Source: Bacteroidales bacterium (GTDB lineage: Bacteria > Bacteroidota > Bacteroidia > Bacteroidales > P3). From it: DNA of 43,371 nt. A program made the translations under genes and the position numbers. Positions within the stretch are counted from its first letter, which is position 1, and each line of letters begins with the position of its first letter. The notes below the pieces were generated by a model. That model made no database searches and was not told the origin of the DNA. It saw only the letters and a list, made by a program, of their open reading frames with translations. This document shows positions 1 to 8,663 of the stretch, one piece after another. The stretch is from the NCBI GenBank assembly GCA_900769785.1, contig CAAGHV010000167.1, forward strand, positions 1 through 43,371. Reading direction: 5' to 3'.

Positions 1-1745
1 ACGCCGGCTGTGGGTACGCTGTAGTGGCGATGGTTGTTGCCGTTGGCAGGCTCGCTTACATGGCAGCGGCCCATAACATCGTATATTGCCACAGGGTAGG
101 CCTCGGCGTTAAGCACCTCTATACTGCGGTAACCTGCTGTTACTTTTACAGCGTCCATTAGGTTTTCTTCCACTCCGTCGCAGTCTTCGGTATAGCTGTA
201 GCTACTCCAATTGGGGTCCGCCATATAGGCTTCGGTAGCTCCGCAAGGGATAATGGTTTTTAATATATTATTGGCAACTTTTCTAGTAACAAAAGGAGGT
301 TCTGTATTCTTTAATATCATCGTTCTCAAATTGCCAAAATTATAAGGTCCTATAGTATCTATAACTCCGGTAAATTCAACATCACTTATTCCAGTAAAAT
401 CAAATGCTTGATCTCCTATATACCTCAATGTTTCGGGAAAAACTATTTCTCCATTAAACATAATACAATAATAAAATGCTAAATCCTCTATCCTCTCCAC
501 GGCTGCACCTCCATGATACGATTCTAATGCACAACCCTCAAATGCTGCGTACGGAATAACCTTCACCGAATCAGACATAACTATTGTTCTTATTCCACTA
601 CTTGCAAAAACTTCTTTTCCTATAGTCGTTACCGAATTGGGAATACATAACTCTTTCAGTTTGGCACACATATAAAAGGCAGCAGAATCAATACTCTTTA
701 ATGTTTCAGGCAGATGTATTGCTCTTAAGCTACTTCCAAGAAAAGCATAATGTTTTATTTCTCGAACTCCATCGGGTAATACAACAACTTTTAGTTTATT
801 TAAACCCGAACACGAATGTGCTGCCACTACTTCCATACCATCACACATTCTTAAAGTATCGCCTATGGGAACAAGACAACATACCAATGTGTCCATATCC
901 ATACTATAAATACAATGGTCTATAGCTTTGTATCCGGTATTGAGCGAATCAATGGTAAGATTATACAGGTTTTCCGATGCCCTAAATGCACCTCCCTCTA
1001 TATTGCTGACACTTGCAGGAATATGCACTTCCGACAAACTGTTGCACGATGAAAAGGCCGCACTCTTTATCCTCGTAACCGAAGTGGGAATATTAACCGA
1101 AGAAATTCTACAGCCATCAAAAGCAAATTCATCGATAACTTTTACTCCGTAGGGTATCGAAAACTCGCCCGATATATTGGCAGGAACCGATATAACCGTG
1201 CTTGTATCTTTGCTATATAATGAACCATCAATTGAAGTATAGTATTGATTGTTTGTATCGACACCAATATAATTTAAATCCGATGATCTTCCAAACACAT
1301 CTTCGCCTATAGTTTCTACCAAACTAGGAATAAATATTTGCTTAATATTTTCAGTATACGTAAATGCTACATCTCCAATGGTTCGTAAAGAATCAGGAAA
1401 CTTTAGTTCGTACGACGATGGAAATACTGCACTCATAAAACATCCTTCACCTATGGATTTTATAGTGTTGGGCATACTCAATGAATTTAAACCAGACAAC
1501 ATAAACACTTCTTCGCCAAGTGATGTTACTTTGTACCACACTCCATCGTGCAAAACAGAATCTGGAATTACTATATCGCCCATATACAAATTACACGAGT
1601 TTGGATCTTTAACCACTGCCACCTCTTGTCCGGGTCTCGTTATCTTGTAAAAAAGAACTCCGGCCTGAAAGTCATAATCCGAACTTTGAGCTTTAATACT
1701 TACGCTGAACATAGTCAGCAACAAAAGGGTAATTAATTTCTTCAT
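1..1745 (-). CDS. BspA-like leucine-rich-repeat surface protein (C-terminus beyond the window)
   Basis: The minus-strand frame is open from ATG at 1745 to the window edge, giving 581 residues. It starts with a signal peptide (MKKLITLLLLTMFSVSIKAQ). Treponema/BspA-type LRR units follow, recognisable by repeats of the form sIP.sV..I...AF..C..L (for example VNIPTSVTRIKSAAFSSCNS and ELCIPNSVTTIGKEVFASSG). After about residue 540 the repeats stop and a beta-rich segment begins (VTAVYRSIEVLNAEAYPVAI), like the start of a C-terminal sorting or adhesion module, but its end lies outside the window. BspA-like LRR proteins are usually surface-exposed adhesins. An AGGAGAG ribosome site lies about 10 nt upstream, unusual for this phylum. 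It is the last visible gene of the sigma-factor operon, 23 bp after the small lipoprotein gene. Confidence 0.88.
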   Translation of the reverse strand, partial: MKKLITLLLLTMFSVSIKAQSSDYDFQAGVLFYKITRPGQEVAVVKDPNSCNLYMGDIVIPDSVLHDGVWYKVTSLGEEVFMLSGLNSLSMPNTIKSIGEGCFMSAVFPSSYELKFPDSLRTIGDVAFTYTENIKQIFIPSLVETIGEDVFGRSSDLNYIGVDTNNQYYTSIDGSLYSKDTSTVISVPANISGEFSIPYGVKVIDEFAFDGCRISSVNIPTSVTRIKSAAFSSCNSLSEVHIPASVSNIEGGAFRASENLYNLTIDSLNTGYKAIDHCIYSMDMDTLVCCLVPIGDTLRMCDGMEVVAAHSCSGLNKLKVVVLPDGVREIKHYAFLGSSLRAIHLPETLKSIDSAAFYMCAKLKELCIPNSVTTIGKEVFASSGIRTIVMSDSVKVIPYAAFEGCALESYHGGAAVERIEDLAFYYCIMFNGEIVFPETLRYIGDQAFDFTGISDVEFTGVIDTIGPYNFGNLRTMILKNTEPPFVTRKVANNILKTIIPCGATEAYMADPNWSSYSYTEDCDGVEENLMDAVKVTAGYRSIEVLNAEAYPVAIYDVMGRCHVSEPANGNNHRHYSVPTAG

Positions 1746-1768
1746 TTGTGTATCTCTCCTATATAAAA

Positions 1769-1909
1769 TTAATATTTATAATTCTTTTGGCTCATTTCAG
1801 GAGATGGTAGTACCATCTCGTTTTGAAATTCGTCTTTTTGGCATGATGTCATTACTCCTGCCATAGCTACCGATAGTAGCACTGTTCTTGTAATTATTCT
1901 TTTCTTCAT
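1769..1909 (-). CDS. 46-residue lipoprotein
   Basis: A short frame (MKKRIITRTVLLSVAMAGVM then TSCQKDE) starts at ATG 1909 and ends with TAA at 1769. Two basic residues, a hydrophobic stretch and a lipobox-like ending (GVMTSC) mark it as a lipoprotein precursor; the mature part after the Cys is only 24 residues and polar. It sits between the secreted protein gene (26 bp upstream) and the BspA-like gene (23 bp downstream), all on one strand, so it is probably co-transcribed with them. I recognise no family. The strong signal sequence and tight spacing support a real gene; function is unknown. Confidence 0.7.
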   Translation of the reverse strand: MKKRIITRTVLLSVAMAGVMTSCQKDEFQNEMVLPSPEMSQKNYKY

Positions 1910-1935
1910 TTTTATTTTGTATTTAATTATTCATA

Positions 1936-2445
1936 TTATAGTTTATATTGCGACAATATATTTGGATTAACTGTCGCTTCAATTAAGAATGATATTATCA
2001 TATTATTTCTTTCTTTGGTTTCTATATCGTGAAATATCATTATTGTTCCTGTATTATAATTATATACTAATATCGCTATGTTATTGTAATCATCTCCAGA
2101 TTTTATTTCTCCATATCTTTTCTTTATGTCATCTTTATATACAATATACACATAAAGCGAATATCTTTCTTCCTTCCCAAAACGATTATATACTTTTTCT
2201 TTATCCAATTCTAGATTGAACTCCTCTACCATAGGCCAAAGGTCTTCTTTGGTTTTTGGTATAAACAAGGTTACATCCACCTTTACACTGTCGGTAATAG
2301 GATATTGCATTATACATGCCACACGTATATCGGTTCGGTGCTTGTATTGGTTGTATAGCGTGGTTTGGCAGTGTAGTGTGGTGGTGGCACATATCAGCAA
2401 CAATGCTATAAGCAATAGTCGTTTGGGTATTCTATATGGTTTCAT
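1936..2445 (-). CDS. Secreted protein of unknown function in the sigma-factor operon
   Basis: 169 residues. An N-terminal signal sequence (RLLLIALLLICATTTLHCQ) ends near residue 27; the Cys is followed by QTT, so it may be lipidated. The mature part looks alpha/beta: VDVTLFIPKTKEDLWPMVEE, then a basic stretch and YNNIAILVYNYNTGTIMIFH. I do not recognise a family. Position resembles the small periplasmic genes often found third in Bacteroidota ECF operons (for example DUF4252), but I see no convincing similarity to DUF4252. The start lies 9 bp after the anti-sigma stop, so the two are almost certainly translated from one mRNA. Confidence 0.7.
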   Translation of the reverse strand: MKPYRIPKRLLLIALLLICATTTLHCQTTLYNQYKHRTDIRVACIMQYPITDSVKVDVTLFIPKTKEDLWPMVEEFNLELDKEKVYNRFGKEERYSLYVYIVYKDDIKKRYGEIKSGDDYNNIAILVYNYNTGTIMIFHDIETKERNNMIISFLIEATVNPNILSQYKL

Positions 2446-2454
2446 GTTGTTAGT

Positions 2455-2883
2455 TTATTTTATATATACCGAGGTTTCAAATTGGTCTATTATGTATTGC
2501 GAATCGCAGTTGTCGTTGCAATGTACCACCGGCATTGTGGTGCTTTGTGCCACTGCAGTGGCAGGTTTAATAAGTATTAGTGCGAGTACCGTTGCTGCCA
2601 CACCTGTGGCAATGGTGGCATAGCGTACCATGGGCCTCAATATAGTATGGCGGCTCGGGGCTTCAGAGGTTGAAGTCAACAGTAGGTTAGGCATATTCTC
2701 CTTGTCGGCATAGTAGTAGCGTTCGGTAGCCAGCGAGCGTATCAGCAACTCGTCGTCGGCATAGCGTCGGGGCAAGGGGTTGGTATGTAGGAAATAGTGG
2801 AACAATACGTCCATCTCCTTTTGGGTTATATCGGCCGAATAGAATTTGGCCAACAGCTTGTCTATACGTTTAATGTTGTTCAT
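2455..2883 (-). CDS. Putative single-pass anti-sigma factor
   Basis: 142 residues. The N-terminal 80 residues are helical and charged (IDKLLAKFYSADITQKEMDV), like the cytoplasmic part of FecR-like anti-sigma proteins of Bacteroidota (kFy.g..t..E...L..yF). One membrane helix follows (YATIATGVAATVLALILI, about residues 88-105), then a short periplasmic tail with two Cys (HCNDNCDS). It lies 17 bp after the ECF sigma gene and is read in the same direction, the classic arrangement of a sigma factor and the membrane protein that holds it inactive. The family assignment is inferred from topology and position, not from a conserved signature. Confidence 0.68.
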   Translation of the reverse strand: MNNIKRIDKLLAKFYSADITQKEMDVLFHYFLHTNPLPRRYADDELLIRSLATERYYYADKENMPNLLLTSTSEAPSRHTILRPMVRYATIATGVAATVLALILIKPATAVAQSTTMPVVHCNDNCDSQYIIDQFETSVYIK

Positions 2884-2900
2884 TTCTTATATCAATATAA

Positions 2901-3434
2901 TTATTCATATTGTTCTTTCATTTTGTTCATAATCTGCCGTAGTTCGCTTTTGGCAGTAGCCAGATCATTCTTTACCTTTGCTACAGAGCACCCCATCTGC
3001 TGTGCTATCTGTTTTATGGTAATCCTATCCACCACGTGCATTACCAGCATCTCGCGCCTGGTGTCGGGTATCATATACATAGCTTTGTATAGTATATCGT
3101 GTAGCCATTGAGCGGAGTTGTCGGCATCATCGGTATCGGCAATAACATCGGCGTGGTTAGGAATATCTTCGAGAAATACAGTGTTGGTATCTCTTCGGCC
3201 ATAAGATCTGGTAATATTTCGCTTCAATGCTGCCACAGCATAGGCTTCTATGTTTTCGGGCTCGCCGGCATACTTGTAAAGCTCTATCATTGTAGCTTGT
3301 GTAATATCATCGGCACGTTCATAATTACGCAAATAGCCCATAGCAACTCTAAAAAGCATAGGTTGCAAATCAAGTACAGAATTTGTATGCTTGACAATTG
3401 TCGGTATGTCGGCAACAGCATTTATATCTTTCAT
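2901..3434 (-). CDS. ECF-type RNA polymerase sigma factor
   Basis: 177 residues. Region 2 is visible at about 25-55 (LFRVAMGYLRNYERADDITQ then ATMIELYK), which binds core polymerase and the -10 region. Region 4 is at about 120-170, with the helix-turn-helix ITIKQIAQQMGCSVAKVKND that contacts the -35 element. Length and the two-domain layout without regions 1 and 3 fit sigma-70 group 4. It is the first gene of a run of five minus-strand genes with gaps of 9-26 bp, followed directly by an anti-sigma-like gene, so it probably autoregulates the operon and drives the surface-protein gene at its end. Confidence 0.9.
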   Translation of the reverse strand: MKDINAVADIPTIVKHTNSVLDLQPMLFRVAMGYLRNYERADDITQATMIELYKYAGEPENIEAYAVAALKRNITRSYGRRDTNTVFLEDIPNHADVIADTDDADNSAQWLHDILYKAMYMIPDTRREMLVMHVVDRITIKQIAQQMGCSVAKVKNDLATAKSELRQIMNKMKEQYE

Positions 3435-3960
3435 CCAATTATAGATTCCAATTACTAACTGTCATTCCTGTATATTATTTTATTGTTTAGTTATTAATTT
3501 CTCTTGGGGCATAGAAACATTACCCACCCCTTATTATGTAGAGGACATCTTGCCTGCAAATGGCTACTTTTTTAATAAAATATTTTTCTATAATACTGAA
3601 TATACAGAAATTAAAAAACAAGCCTCACCATTATATTTAACACTTATATCACACACCTAGCATATTTTACCGCTTAGTGAGTAAAAACTACATCACCGGG
3701 TAGATTTATCTACATCACGTTGCAGATATATTTTCATCACGAGGTAATTTCATCTACATCGCCGGGTAATTTTGCACACCCTTTATGGCATACAAAAAGC
3801 AACCGACCACCGTTGTACGATGTTGCTCCTCAAAAAAAGTTTCTCATTTACACAACTTTTATAGCATTTTCTCGTTCTTAGGGCAACCAATGATGACACA
3901 TATTTTGTTTATCATTGTAATAAAAAGCAATTTGTAACCATATTTAATATATTAATTACT
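3435..3960. other. Divergent intergenic region between sigma operon and usp gene
   Basis: 526 bp with no credible gene. It must hold the promoters of both divergent units, but I could not pick a clear TAnnTTTG element for either. The main content is the 22-nt phased array listed separately. Confidence 0.6.
3668..3768 (+). repeat. 22-nt phased repeat array, CATCAC family
   Basis: Four 13-nt cores start at 3690, 3712, 3734 and 3756: acatcaccgggta, acatcacgttgca, tcatcacgaggta, acatcgccgggta. They are separated by 9-nt AT-rich spacers (gatttatct, gatatattt, atttcatct), so the period is exactly 22. One more core 22 nt upstream (3668-3680) fits in inverted orientation. The same family recurs at 22530-22608 (minus) and 40427-40505. 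Confidence 0.8.
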
Positions 3961-4779
3961 ATGGAAGAAATTATTGTAGGAATAGATTTTTCAATAGGTT
4001 CGGAATGTGCCATAGAGTTAGGTATAGATATAGCCAACCGCATGAAGCACGATATAAAACTAGTGTATATAACACCCGAAACCACCGATAATGCCCCATC
4101 GAAAGAAGATACCGAAAATAAAATAAAGGCACTTATAAACAAATACAGCCCCATGCTGCGTAAAACAAAGATGCACTACACTATAGGCAGTGGCAAAGTG
4201 GCCGAAGAACTGGCAGCTATGGCCAAAGCCGACGATACCACAATGGTGATAGTGGGTACCCACGGAACATCGGGCTACGAAAAGGACTGGATAGGCCGCA
4301 ACGCATACAAAACCATAGAGGATACCGAATGCCCGGTAATAACCGTTCGCGAAAACTTCAACTTCAACAAGGACCTGGAACGTATAGTGGTGCCTATTGA
4401 CAGCTCAATGGAAACACGGCAAAAAGTACCCATGGCAGCCAAAATGGCAAAACTATTCAACTCCAAGATACACATACTGGGACTATACACATCGGAATCA
4501 ATAATGCCAATGGTAAACAAATATGTAGAACAGGTAGAAAAGTTTTTGCAGAAATATGATATAGAATACAACACCGACAAGATGGGTTGCCAAAATATTA
4601 CCGACGCCACATTGGAATACGCCTACAGCATAAACGCCGACCTGATTGTGATAATGACCGAACAGGAAAAACGTTTTTCCAACATAATGCTAGGGTCGTA
4701 TGCCCAACAGATGATACATCGCTCCATGATACCCATAATGACTATACACCCCGAAGATATAAACTCGGCAGCACGATAA
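3961..4779 (+). CDS. Tandem-domain universal stress protein
   Basis: 272 residues forming two UspA domains. Domain 1 (about 1-137) starts with EEIIVGIDFSIGSECAIELG and carries the nucleotide-binding loop VIVGTHGTSGYEKDWIGRNA before CPVITV, close to the G-x2-G-x9-G pattern of ATP-binding Usps. Domain 2 (about 145-265) starts with ERIVVPIDSSMETRQKVPMA; its loop (VIMTEQEKRFSNIMLGSYAQ) lacks the first glycines, so only domain 1 is likely to bind ATP in the classic way. Such tandem Usps are common cytoplasmic stress proteins in Bacteroidota. It is transcribed away from the sigma-factor operon; the SPOR gene follows after 89 bp. Confidence 0.9.
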   Translation: MEEIIVGIDFSIGSECAIELGIDIANRMKHDIKLVYITPETTDNAPSKEDTENKIKALINKYSPMLRKTKMHYTIGSGKVAEELAAMAKADDTTMVIVGTHGTSGYEKDWIGRNAYKTIEDTECPVITVRENFNFNKDLERIVVPIDSSMETRQKVPMAAKMAKLFNSKIHILGLYTSESIMPMVNKYVEQVEKFLQKYDIEYNTDKMGCQNITDATLEYAYSINADLIVIMTEQEKRFSNIMLGSYAQQMIHRSMIPIMTIHPEDINSAAR

Positions 4780-4868
4780 CATTTTTATATACACCCGGCA
4801 ATAAAGACCGGAGATTTGCGTTTATAAAAATTATTAACCATATAAAACAACAAATACAAGAATAGGTA

Positions 4869-5309
4869 ATGAAACGTGTGGTAATATTTTTGCTGATGGC
4901 AATGGTGGCAATAGGCCTACATGCCCAAAAGAGAGGTATGATACAGATAGTGGGCGACCGAAAGGTATCACACTTGGTGGATACTCATATAGAATTCAAC
5001 GAAAAAGTAAAAACAATACCGGGATACAGAATACAGATAGCATCGGTATCGGGCAACAACTCCAAAGCCAAAGCATTTGGCATAAAAGAACAATTTATGA
5101 CCGAATATCCCGAAATAAAAGCTTACCTAATATTTGACGAACCCAACTTCAAGGTGAAAGTTGGCGACTTTATCAGTAAGCTAGACGCATTTGTATTTAT
5201 GCAGAAAATAAAATTGGCATACCCTTGTGCTATTATCAAAGATAATGTATATCCTATACATACCGACGATGACGAATATATTATAGAAACCGATGATGAA
5301 CAACCCTGA
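4869..5309 (+). CDS. Small secreted SPOR-domain-like protein
   Basis: 146 residues. A signal peptide (RVVIFLLMAMVAIGLHAQ) ends near residue 20. From about residue 52 the sequence follows the SPOR pattern: GYRIQIASVSGNNSKAKAFG, a helix, then a strand, FKVKVGDFISKLDAFVFMQK and a last strand with CAIIKDNV. SPOR domains bind denuded glycan strands of septal peptidoglycan, so a periplasmic cell-division or envelope role is plausible. There is no membrane anchor, and the tail is acidic. The downstream peptidase gene starts 41 bp later and may be co-transcribed. Confidence 0.8.
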   Translation: MKRVVIFLLMAMVAIGLHAQKRGMIQIVGDRKVSHLVDTHIEFNEKVKTIPGYRIQIASVSGNNSKAKAFGIKEQFMTEYPEIKAYLIFDEPNFKVKVGDFISKLDAFVFMQKIKLAYPCAIIKDNVYPIHTDDDEYIIETDDEQP

Positions 5310-5350
5310 TACAGAAAATAAATAATCACATAATATATAAATACACAACC

Positions 5351-6709
5351 ATGGATTCAAAACAATATATCGAAACAAACAAAGACCGTTTCCTTGAAGA
5401 ATTATTTGAACTAATACGTATCCCTTCAATAAGCTCACAAAGCGAACACAAAGAGGATATGATACGCTGTGCCGAAAAATGGAAAGAATATATACTAGCT
5501 GCCGGTGCCGACAAAGCCGAAGTGATGCCTACCGAAGGTAACCCAATAGTATATGGCGAAAAGATAATAGATCCAAAGCTTAAAACAGTGCTTGTATATG
5601 GCCACTACGATGTGATGCCCGTTGACCCTATTGAACTATGGCATACCGACCCATTTGAACCCGTAGTAAAAGACGGCAAAATATGGGCACGTGGCGCCGA
5701 CGACGACAAAGGTCAATCATTTATGCACGCCAAAGCGTTTGAAACCATGGTAAAAACCAACACATTGCCATGCAACGTCAAGTTTATGCTTGAAGGCGAA
5801 GAAGAGATAGGCTCAGGCAGCTTGGCAAAATGGATTGTAACCAACAAAGACTTGGTAAAAGCCGACGTAATACTAGTGTCAGATACTAGCATGATAGCCA
5901 GCGATGTACCTTCGATAACATCGGGCCTTAGAGGTCTTGCATATTGGGAAGTGGAAGTAACCGGACCTGCTGCCGACCTACACTCGGGCTTGTTTGGCGG
6001 TGCTGTGGCTAACCCTATCAATACCCTATGCGAAATGGTAGCCGGCATGATGGACAAAAACAACCACATAACTATACCCGGTTTCTACGACGATGTAGTG
6101 GAATGTACTGCCGAAGAACGCGAAATGCTAAACAAAGCGCCGTATAGCGAAGAGGCATACAAAGCAGGTGTAGGTGTAAAAGCCTTACGTGGCGAAGCCG
6201 GATACACTACCATAGAACGTGTGGGAATACGCCCAACTTTCGACCTATGCGGTATATGGGGTGGATACACCGGCGAAGGCTCAAAAACAGTATTGCCTTC
6301 TAAAGCATATGCAAAAATTTCTAGTCGTTTGGTGCCAAACCAAGACCACGAAAAAATAGGACAAATGTTTAAAGAATACTTCGAAAGCATAGCACCCGAA
6401 TATGTAAATGTAGAGGTGCGTTGCCTACACGGCGGACAAGCATACGGATGTCCGATAGACCTGCCCGAATATAAGGCTGCCGAAGAAGCTTATATTGAAA
6501 CTTACGGAAAACGTCCTATACCTATGCGTAGCGGTGGAAGCATTCCTATCATTTCTGAATTTGAGAGAGTGCTTGGTATAAAATCCATACTTATGGGATT
6601 CGGCCTTGGTAGCGATGCTATACACTCGCCAAACGAAAATTACCGTATTGACCACTTCTACAAAGGTATCGAAACAATTATAGCATTCTACAAACATTAT
6701 GCAAAATAA
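5351..6709 (+). CDS. M20-family dipeptidase (zinc metallopeptidase)
   Basis: 452 residues, typical for M20 dipeptidases of the CNDP/PepV-like group. Metal and catalytic motifs are in order: VLVYGHYDVMPVDP (metal His85, catalytic Asp87), WARGADDDKGQ (bridging Asp near 118), LEGEEEIGS (general-base and metal Glu near 150-152), and a late SGGSIPI / GSDAIHSPNE block carrying the last metal His. The dimerisation (lid) domain lies between about 190 and 320 (AADLHSGLFGGAVANP). There is no signal peptide, so it is cytoplasmic and probably cleaves di- and tripeptides after uptake. A terminator hairpin follows at 6729-6768. Confidence 0.93.
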   Translation: MDSKQYIETNKDRFLEELFELIRIPSISSQSEHKEDMIRCAEKWKEYILAAGADKAEVMPTEGNPIVYGEKIIDPKLKTVLVYGHYDVMPVDPIELWHTDPFEPVVKDGKIWARGADDDKGQSFMHAKAFETMVKTNTLPCNVKFMLEGEEEIGSGSLAKWIVTNKDLVKADVILVSDTSMIASDVPSITSGLRGLAYWEVEVTGPAADLHSGLFGGAVANPINTLCEMVAGMMDKNNHITIPGFYDDVVECTAEEREMLNKAPYSEEAYKAGVGVKALRGEAGYTTIERVGIRPTFDLCGIWGGYTGEGSKTVLPSKAYAKISSRLVPNQDHEKIGQMFKEYFESIAPEYVNVEVRCLHGGQAYGCPIDLPEYKAAEEAYIETYGKRPIPMRSGGSIPIISEFERVLGIKSILMGFGLGSDAIHSPNENYRIDHFYKGIETIIAFYKHYAK

Positions 6710-6728
6710 TCAATAACAATACTAATAT

Positions 6729-6768
6729 AGCAAAAGGTAGTGGCTTGATTGTTGCTACCTTTTTGCTT
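6729..6768 (+). terminator. Rho-independent terminator after the dipeptidase gene
   Basis: Inverted repeat AGCAAAAGGTAG (6729-6740) and CTACCTTTTTGC (6755-6766) with a 14-nt loop; the 3' arm is T-rich. It lies 20 bp after the dipeptidase stop and ends just before the DUF454 start codon at 6779, which argues against the longer DUF454 frame that would begin inside the stem. Confidence 0.7.
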
Positions 6769-6778
6769 TAATATATCA

Positions 6779-7144
6779 ATGAAAAAGAAAATATTAATAA
6801 TAATATCATTTATAAGCCTAGGCTTTGGTATGGTGGGAATGTTTATCCCCATACTACCCACAACGCCTTTTCTGCTATTATCGGCAGCACTGTTTGCCAA
6901 AAGCTCAGACCGCTACTACCATTGGCTTACAAACCACAAACACTTTGGAACATACATACAGGACTTTCGCGAACACAAAACCATACCACTAAAAATAAAA
7001 ATATTAACTATAACCACACTATGGATAACCATACTGATAAGCACAATATTTGCAGCTCAAGGAATGCTGTGGCTACAACTGCTGCTTGTGGCAATAGCCG
7101 TAGGGGTAAGCATACACATACTATCATTCAAAACCAAAAGATAA
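6779..7144 (+). CDS. DUF454 (YbaN-like) inner-membrane protein
   Basis: 121 residues from ATG 6779; a longer frame from 6749 would begin inside the preceding terminator stem. The DUF454 signature is clear: a first membrane helix with LGFGMVGMFIPILPTTPFLL, then SAALFAKSSDRYYHWLTNHK, HFGTYIQDFREHKTIPLKIK and two more helices near the C-terminus. Members such as E. coli YbaN are small inner-membrane proteins without an established biochemical role. The next gene, an NfeD-type protease, is 74 bp downstream in the same direction. Confidence 0.88.
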   Translation: MKKKILIIISFISLGFGMVGMFIPILPTTPFLLLSAALFAKSSDRYYHWLTNHKHFGTYIQDFREHKTIPLKIKILTITTLWITILISTIFAAQGMLWLQLLLVAIAVGVSIHILSFKTKR

Positions 7145-7218
7145 ATATAATTTTGATACATCCACATACCAAAACAGCATTTTTGTAGTTTAAGCAACAA
7201 TATTTAATATCTAAAACA

Positions 7219-8556
7219 ATGAAACGTATAATACTATTGCTTGTTATGAGTTGCCTTACACTAGCAACTTTTGCCGAAAAGAAAACCCAGATATACTTTT
7301 TCAAGGTTGAAGAGGATATAGCCCAACCTGCAGTAATGCGGGTGGAAAAAGCATTGGAAAAAGCCAAAGAAAAACAGTCCGACCTAGTAATAATGCAACT
7401 CAACACCTTTGGTGGCGAGCTGGCCGCCGCCGACAAGATACGCACTATACTACTACAATCGGAAATACCGGTATGGGTATATATCAACAACAATGCTGCT
7501 TCGGCAGGTGCTCTGATATCCATAGCCTGCGAACGTATATATATGCATAGTGGCTCCAGCATTGGAGCCGCCACAGTGGTAAACCAAAACGGCGAGGTGC
7601 AACCCGACAAATACCAAAGCTATATGAGGTCCCTTATGCGTACTACAGCCGAAACACGTGGCCGCCGACCCGATATTGCCGAAGCTATGGTGGACCCCGA
7701 TGTGGAAGTGAAAGATATAGTAGATAGTGGCAAAGTGCTAACCTTCACTACCGAAGAGGCTATAGCCAACAATTATTGCGAAGGTCAAGCTGAAAACATA
7801 GCCGAACTACTGAAAACCGCCAACATAACCAATTATAATATAGAAGAACAACACTACACATTTATAGAAAAGGTTATAAACTTCCTTATCAACCCCATGA
7901 TAAGCGGACTACTGATAATGCTAATAATTGGTGGTATATATTTCGAGTTCCAATCGCCGGGCATAGGATTTCCATTGGCAATGGCCATAATAGGCGCACT
8001 ACTATACTTTGCCCCTCTATACCTCGAAGGCCTTGCTGCCAATTGGGAGATAATAATATTTGTAGTAGGAATACTGCTGCTGGCAGTAGAGATATTTATA
8101 TTACCCGGATTTGGTGTAGCCGGCATAGGAGGTATAATATGTATAATAAGCGGATTGGCACTAAGCCTCGTAGGCAATATAGGTTTCGACTTCTCCATAG
8201 TGCCATCGAGCAATATGATACAGAGTTTTTCTACCGTAATAATATCAGTAAGCATAGCATTTCCACTGGCAATATGGCTAGGAAAGAAAATGTTTACCAA
8301 CAACGTATTTGGCAATAAACTAGCATTGGCCACCGAACAAAAAGCATCAGAAGGCTATACAGTATCATTACCCGAATTCGACACACTGGTGGGAAAAGAA
8401 GGAACAGCCGAAACAATACTACGCCCTGCCGGCAAGGTAAGGATAGACAACGATATATATGATGCCGTAGCACAAATATCATATATCGACAAAGGAGAGA
8501 AAATACGTGTAGTAGAACATGAAAACTCTAATTTAGTAGTTACTAAAACAGAGTAA
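7219..8556 (+). CDS. NfeD family membrane-bound serine protease (ClpP-like)
   Basis: 445 residues. A signal peptide (about 1-19) is followed by a ClpP/crotonase-fold protease domain (about 23-200): LNTFGGELAAADKIRTILLQ (oxyanion region), INNNAASAGALIS with candidate nucleophile Ser95, and Lys131 in PDKYQSYM as candidate general base. Four to five membrane helices follow (about 210-350, for example MISGLLIMLIIGGIYFEF), then a C-terminal OB-like NfeD domain (GTAETILRPAGKVRIDNDIY). This is the long NfeD1b architecture; the archaeal homologue PH1510 cleaves stomatin. No stomatin/flotillin gene is next to it here. The following gene rpsP has its own promoter. Confidence 0.92.
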   Translation: MKRIILLLVMSCLTLATFAEKKTQIYFFKVEEDIAQPAVMRVEKALEKAKEKQSDLVIMQLNTFGGELAAADKIRTILLQSEIPVWVYINNNAASAGALISIACERIYMHSGSSIGAATVVNQNGEVQPDKYQSYMRSLMRTTAETRGRRPDIAEAMVDPDVEVKDIVDSGKVLTFTTEEAIANNYCEGQAENIAELLKTANITNYNIEEQHYTFIEKVINFLINPMISGLLIMLIIGGIYFEFQSPGIGFPLAMAIIGALLYFAPLYLEGLAANWEIIIFVVGILLLAVEIFILPGFGVAGIGGIICIISGLALSLVGNIGFDFSIVPSSNMIQSFSTVIISVSIAFPLAIWLGKKMFTNNVFGNKLALATEQKASEGYTVSLPEFDTLVGKEGTAETILRPAGKVRIDNDIYDAVAQISYIDKGEKIRVVEHENSNLVVTKTE

Positions 8557-8578
8557 ATAACAAGAAAAAGAAAAAATA

Positions 8579-8610
8579 TTTGGCAGATTCAAATAAAATA
8601 TGTAACTTTG
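8579..8610 (+). promoter_or_regulatory. Promoter of rpsP
   Basis: Bacteroidota-type promoter: -33 TTTG at 8579-8582, 20 bp, then -7 TAACTTTG at 8603-8610. Transcription should begin a few bases later, leaving a leader of about 45 nt before rpsP. Confidence 0.8.
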
Positions 8611-8663
8611 CAAAACGAAATAATAAATAAATAATTAAATAATTACATTAAAAACAATTAGTT

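Noticed and set aside
701..1736. Several plus-strand frames at the left edge
   Set aside because: They are antisense shadows of the BspA-like LRR gene, which reads open on the minus strand over the whole interval.
1936..2445. DUF4252 assignment for the third gene of the sigma operon
   Set aside because: Position fits, but I could not see the family's sequence pattern, so it is left as unknown.
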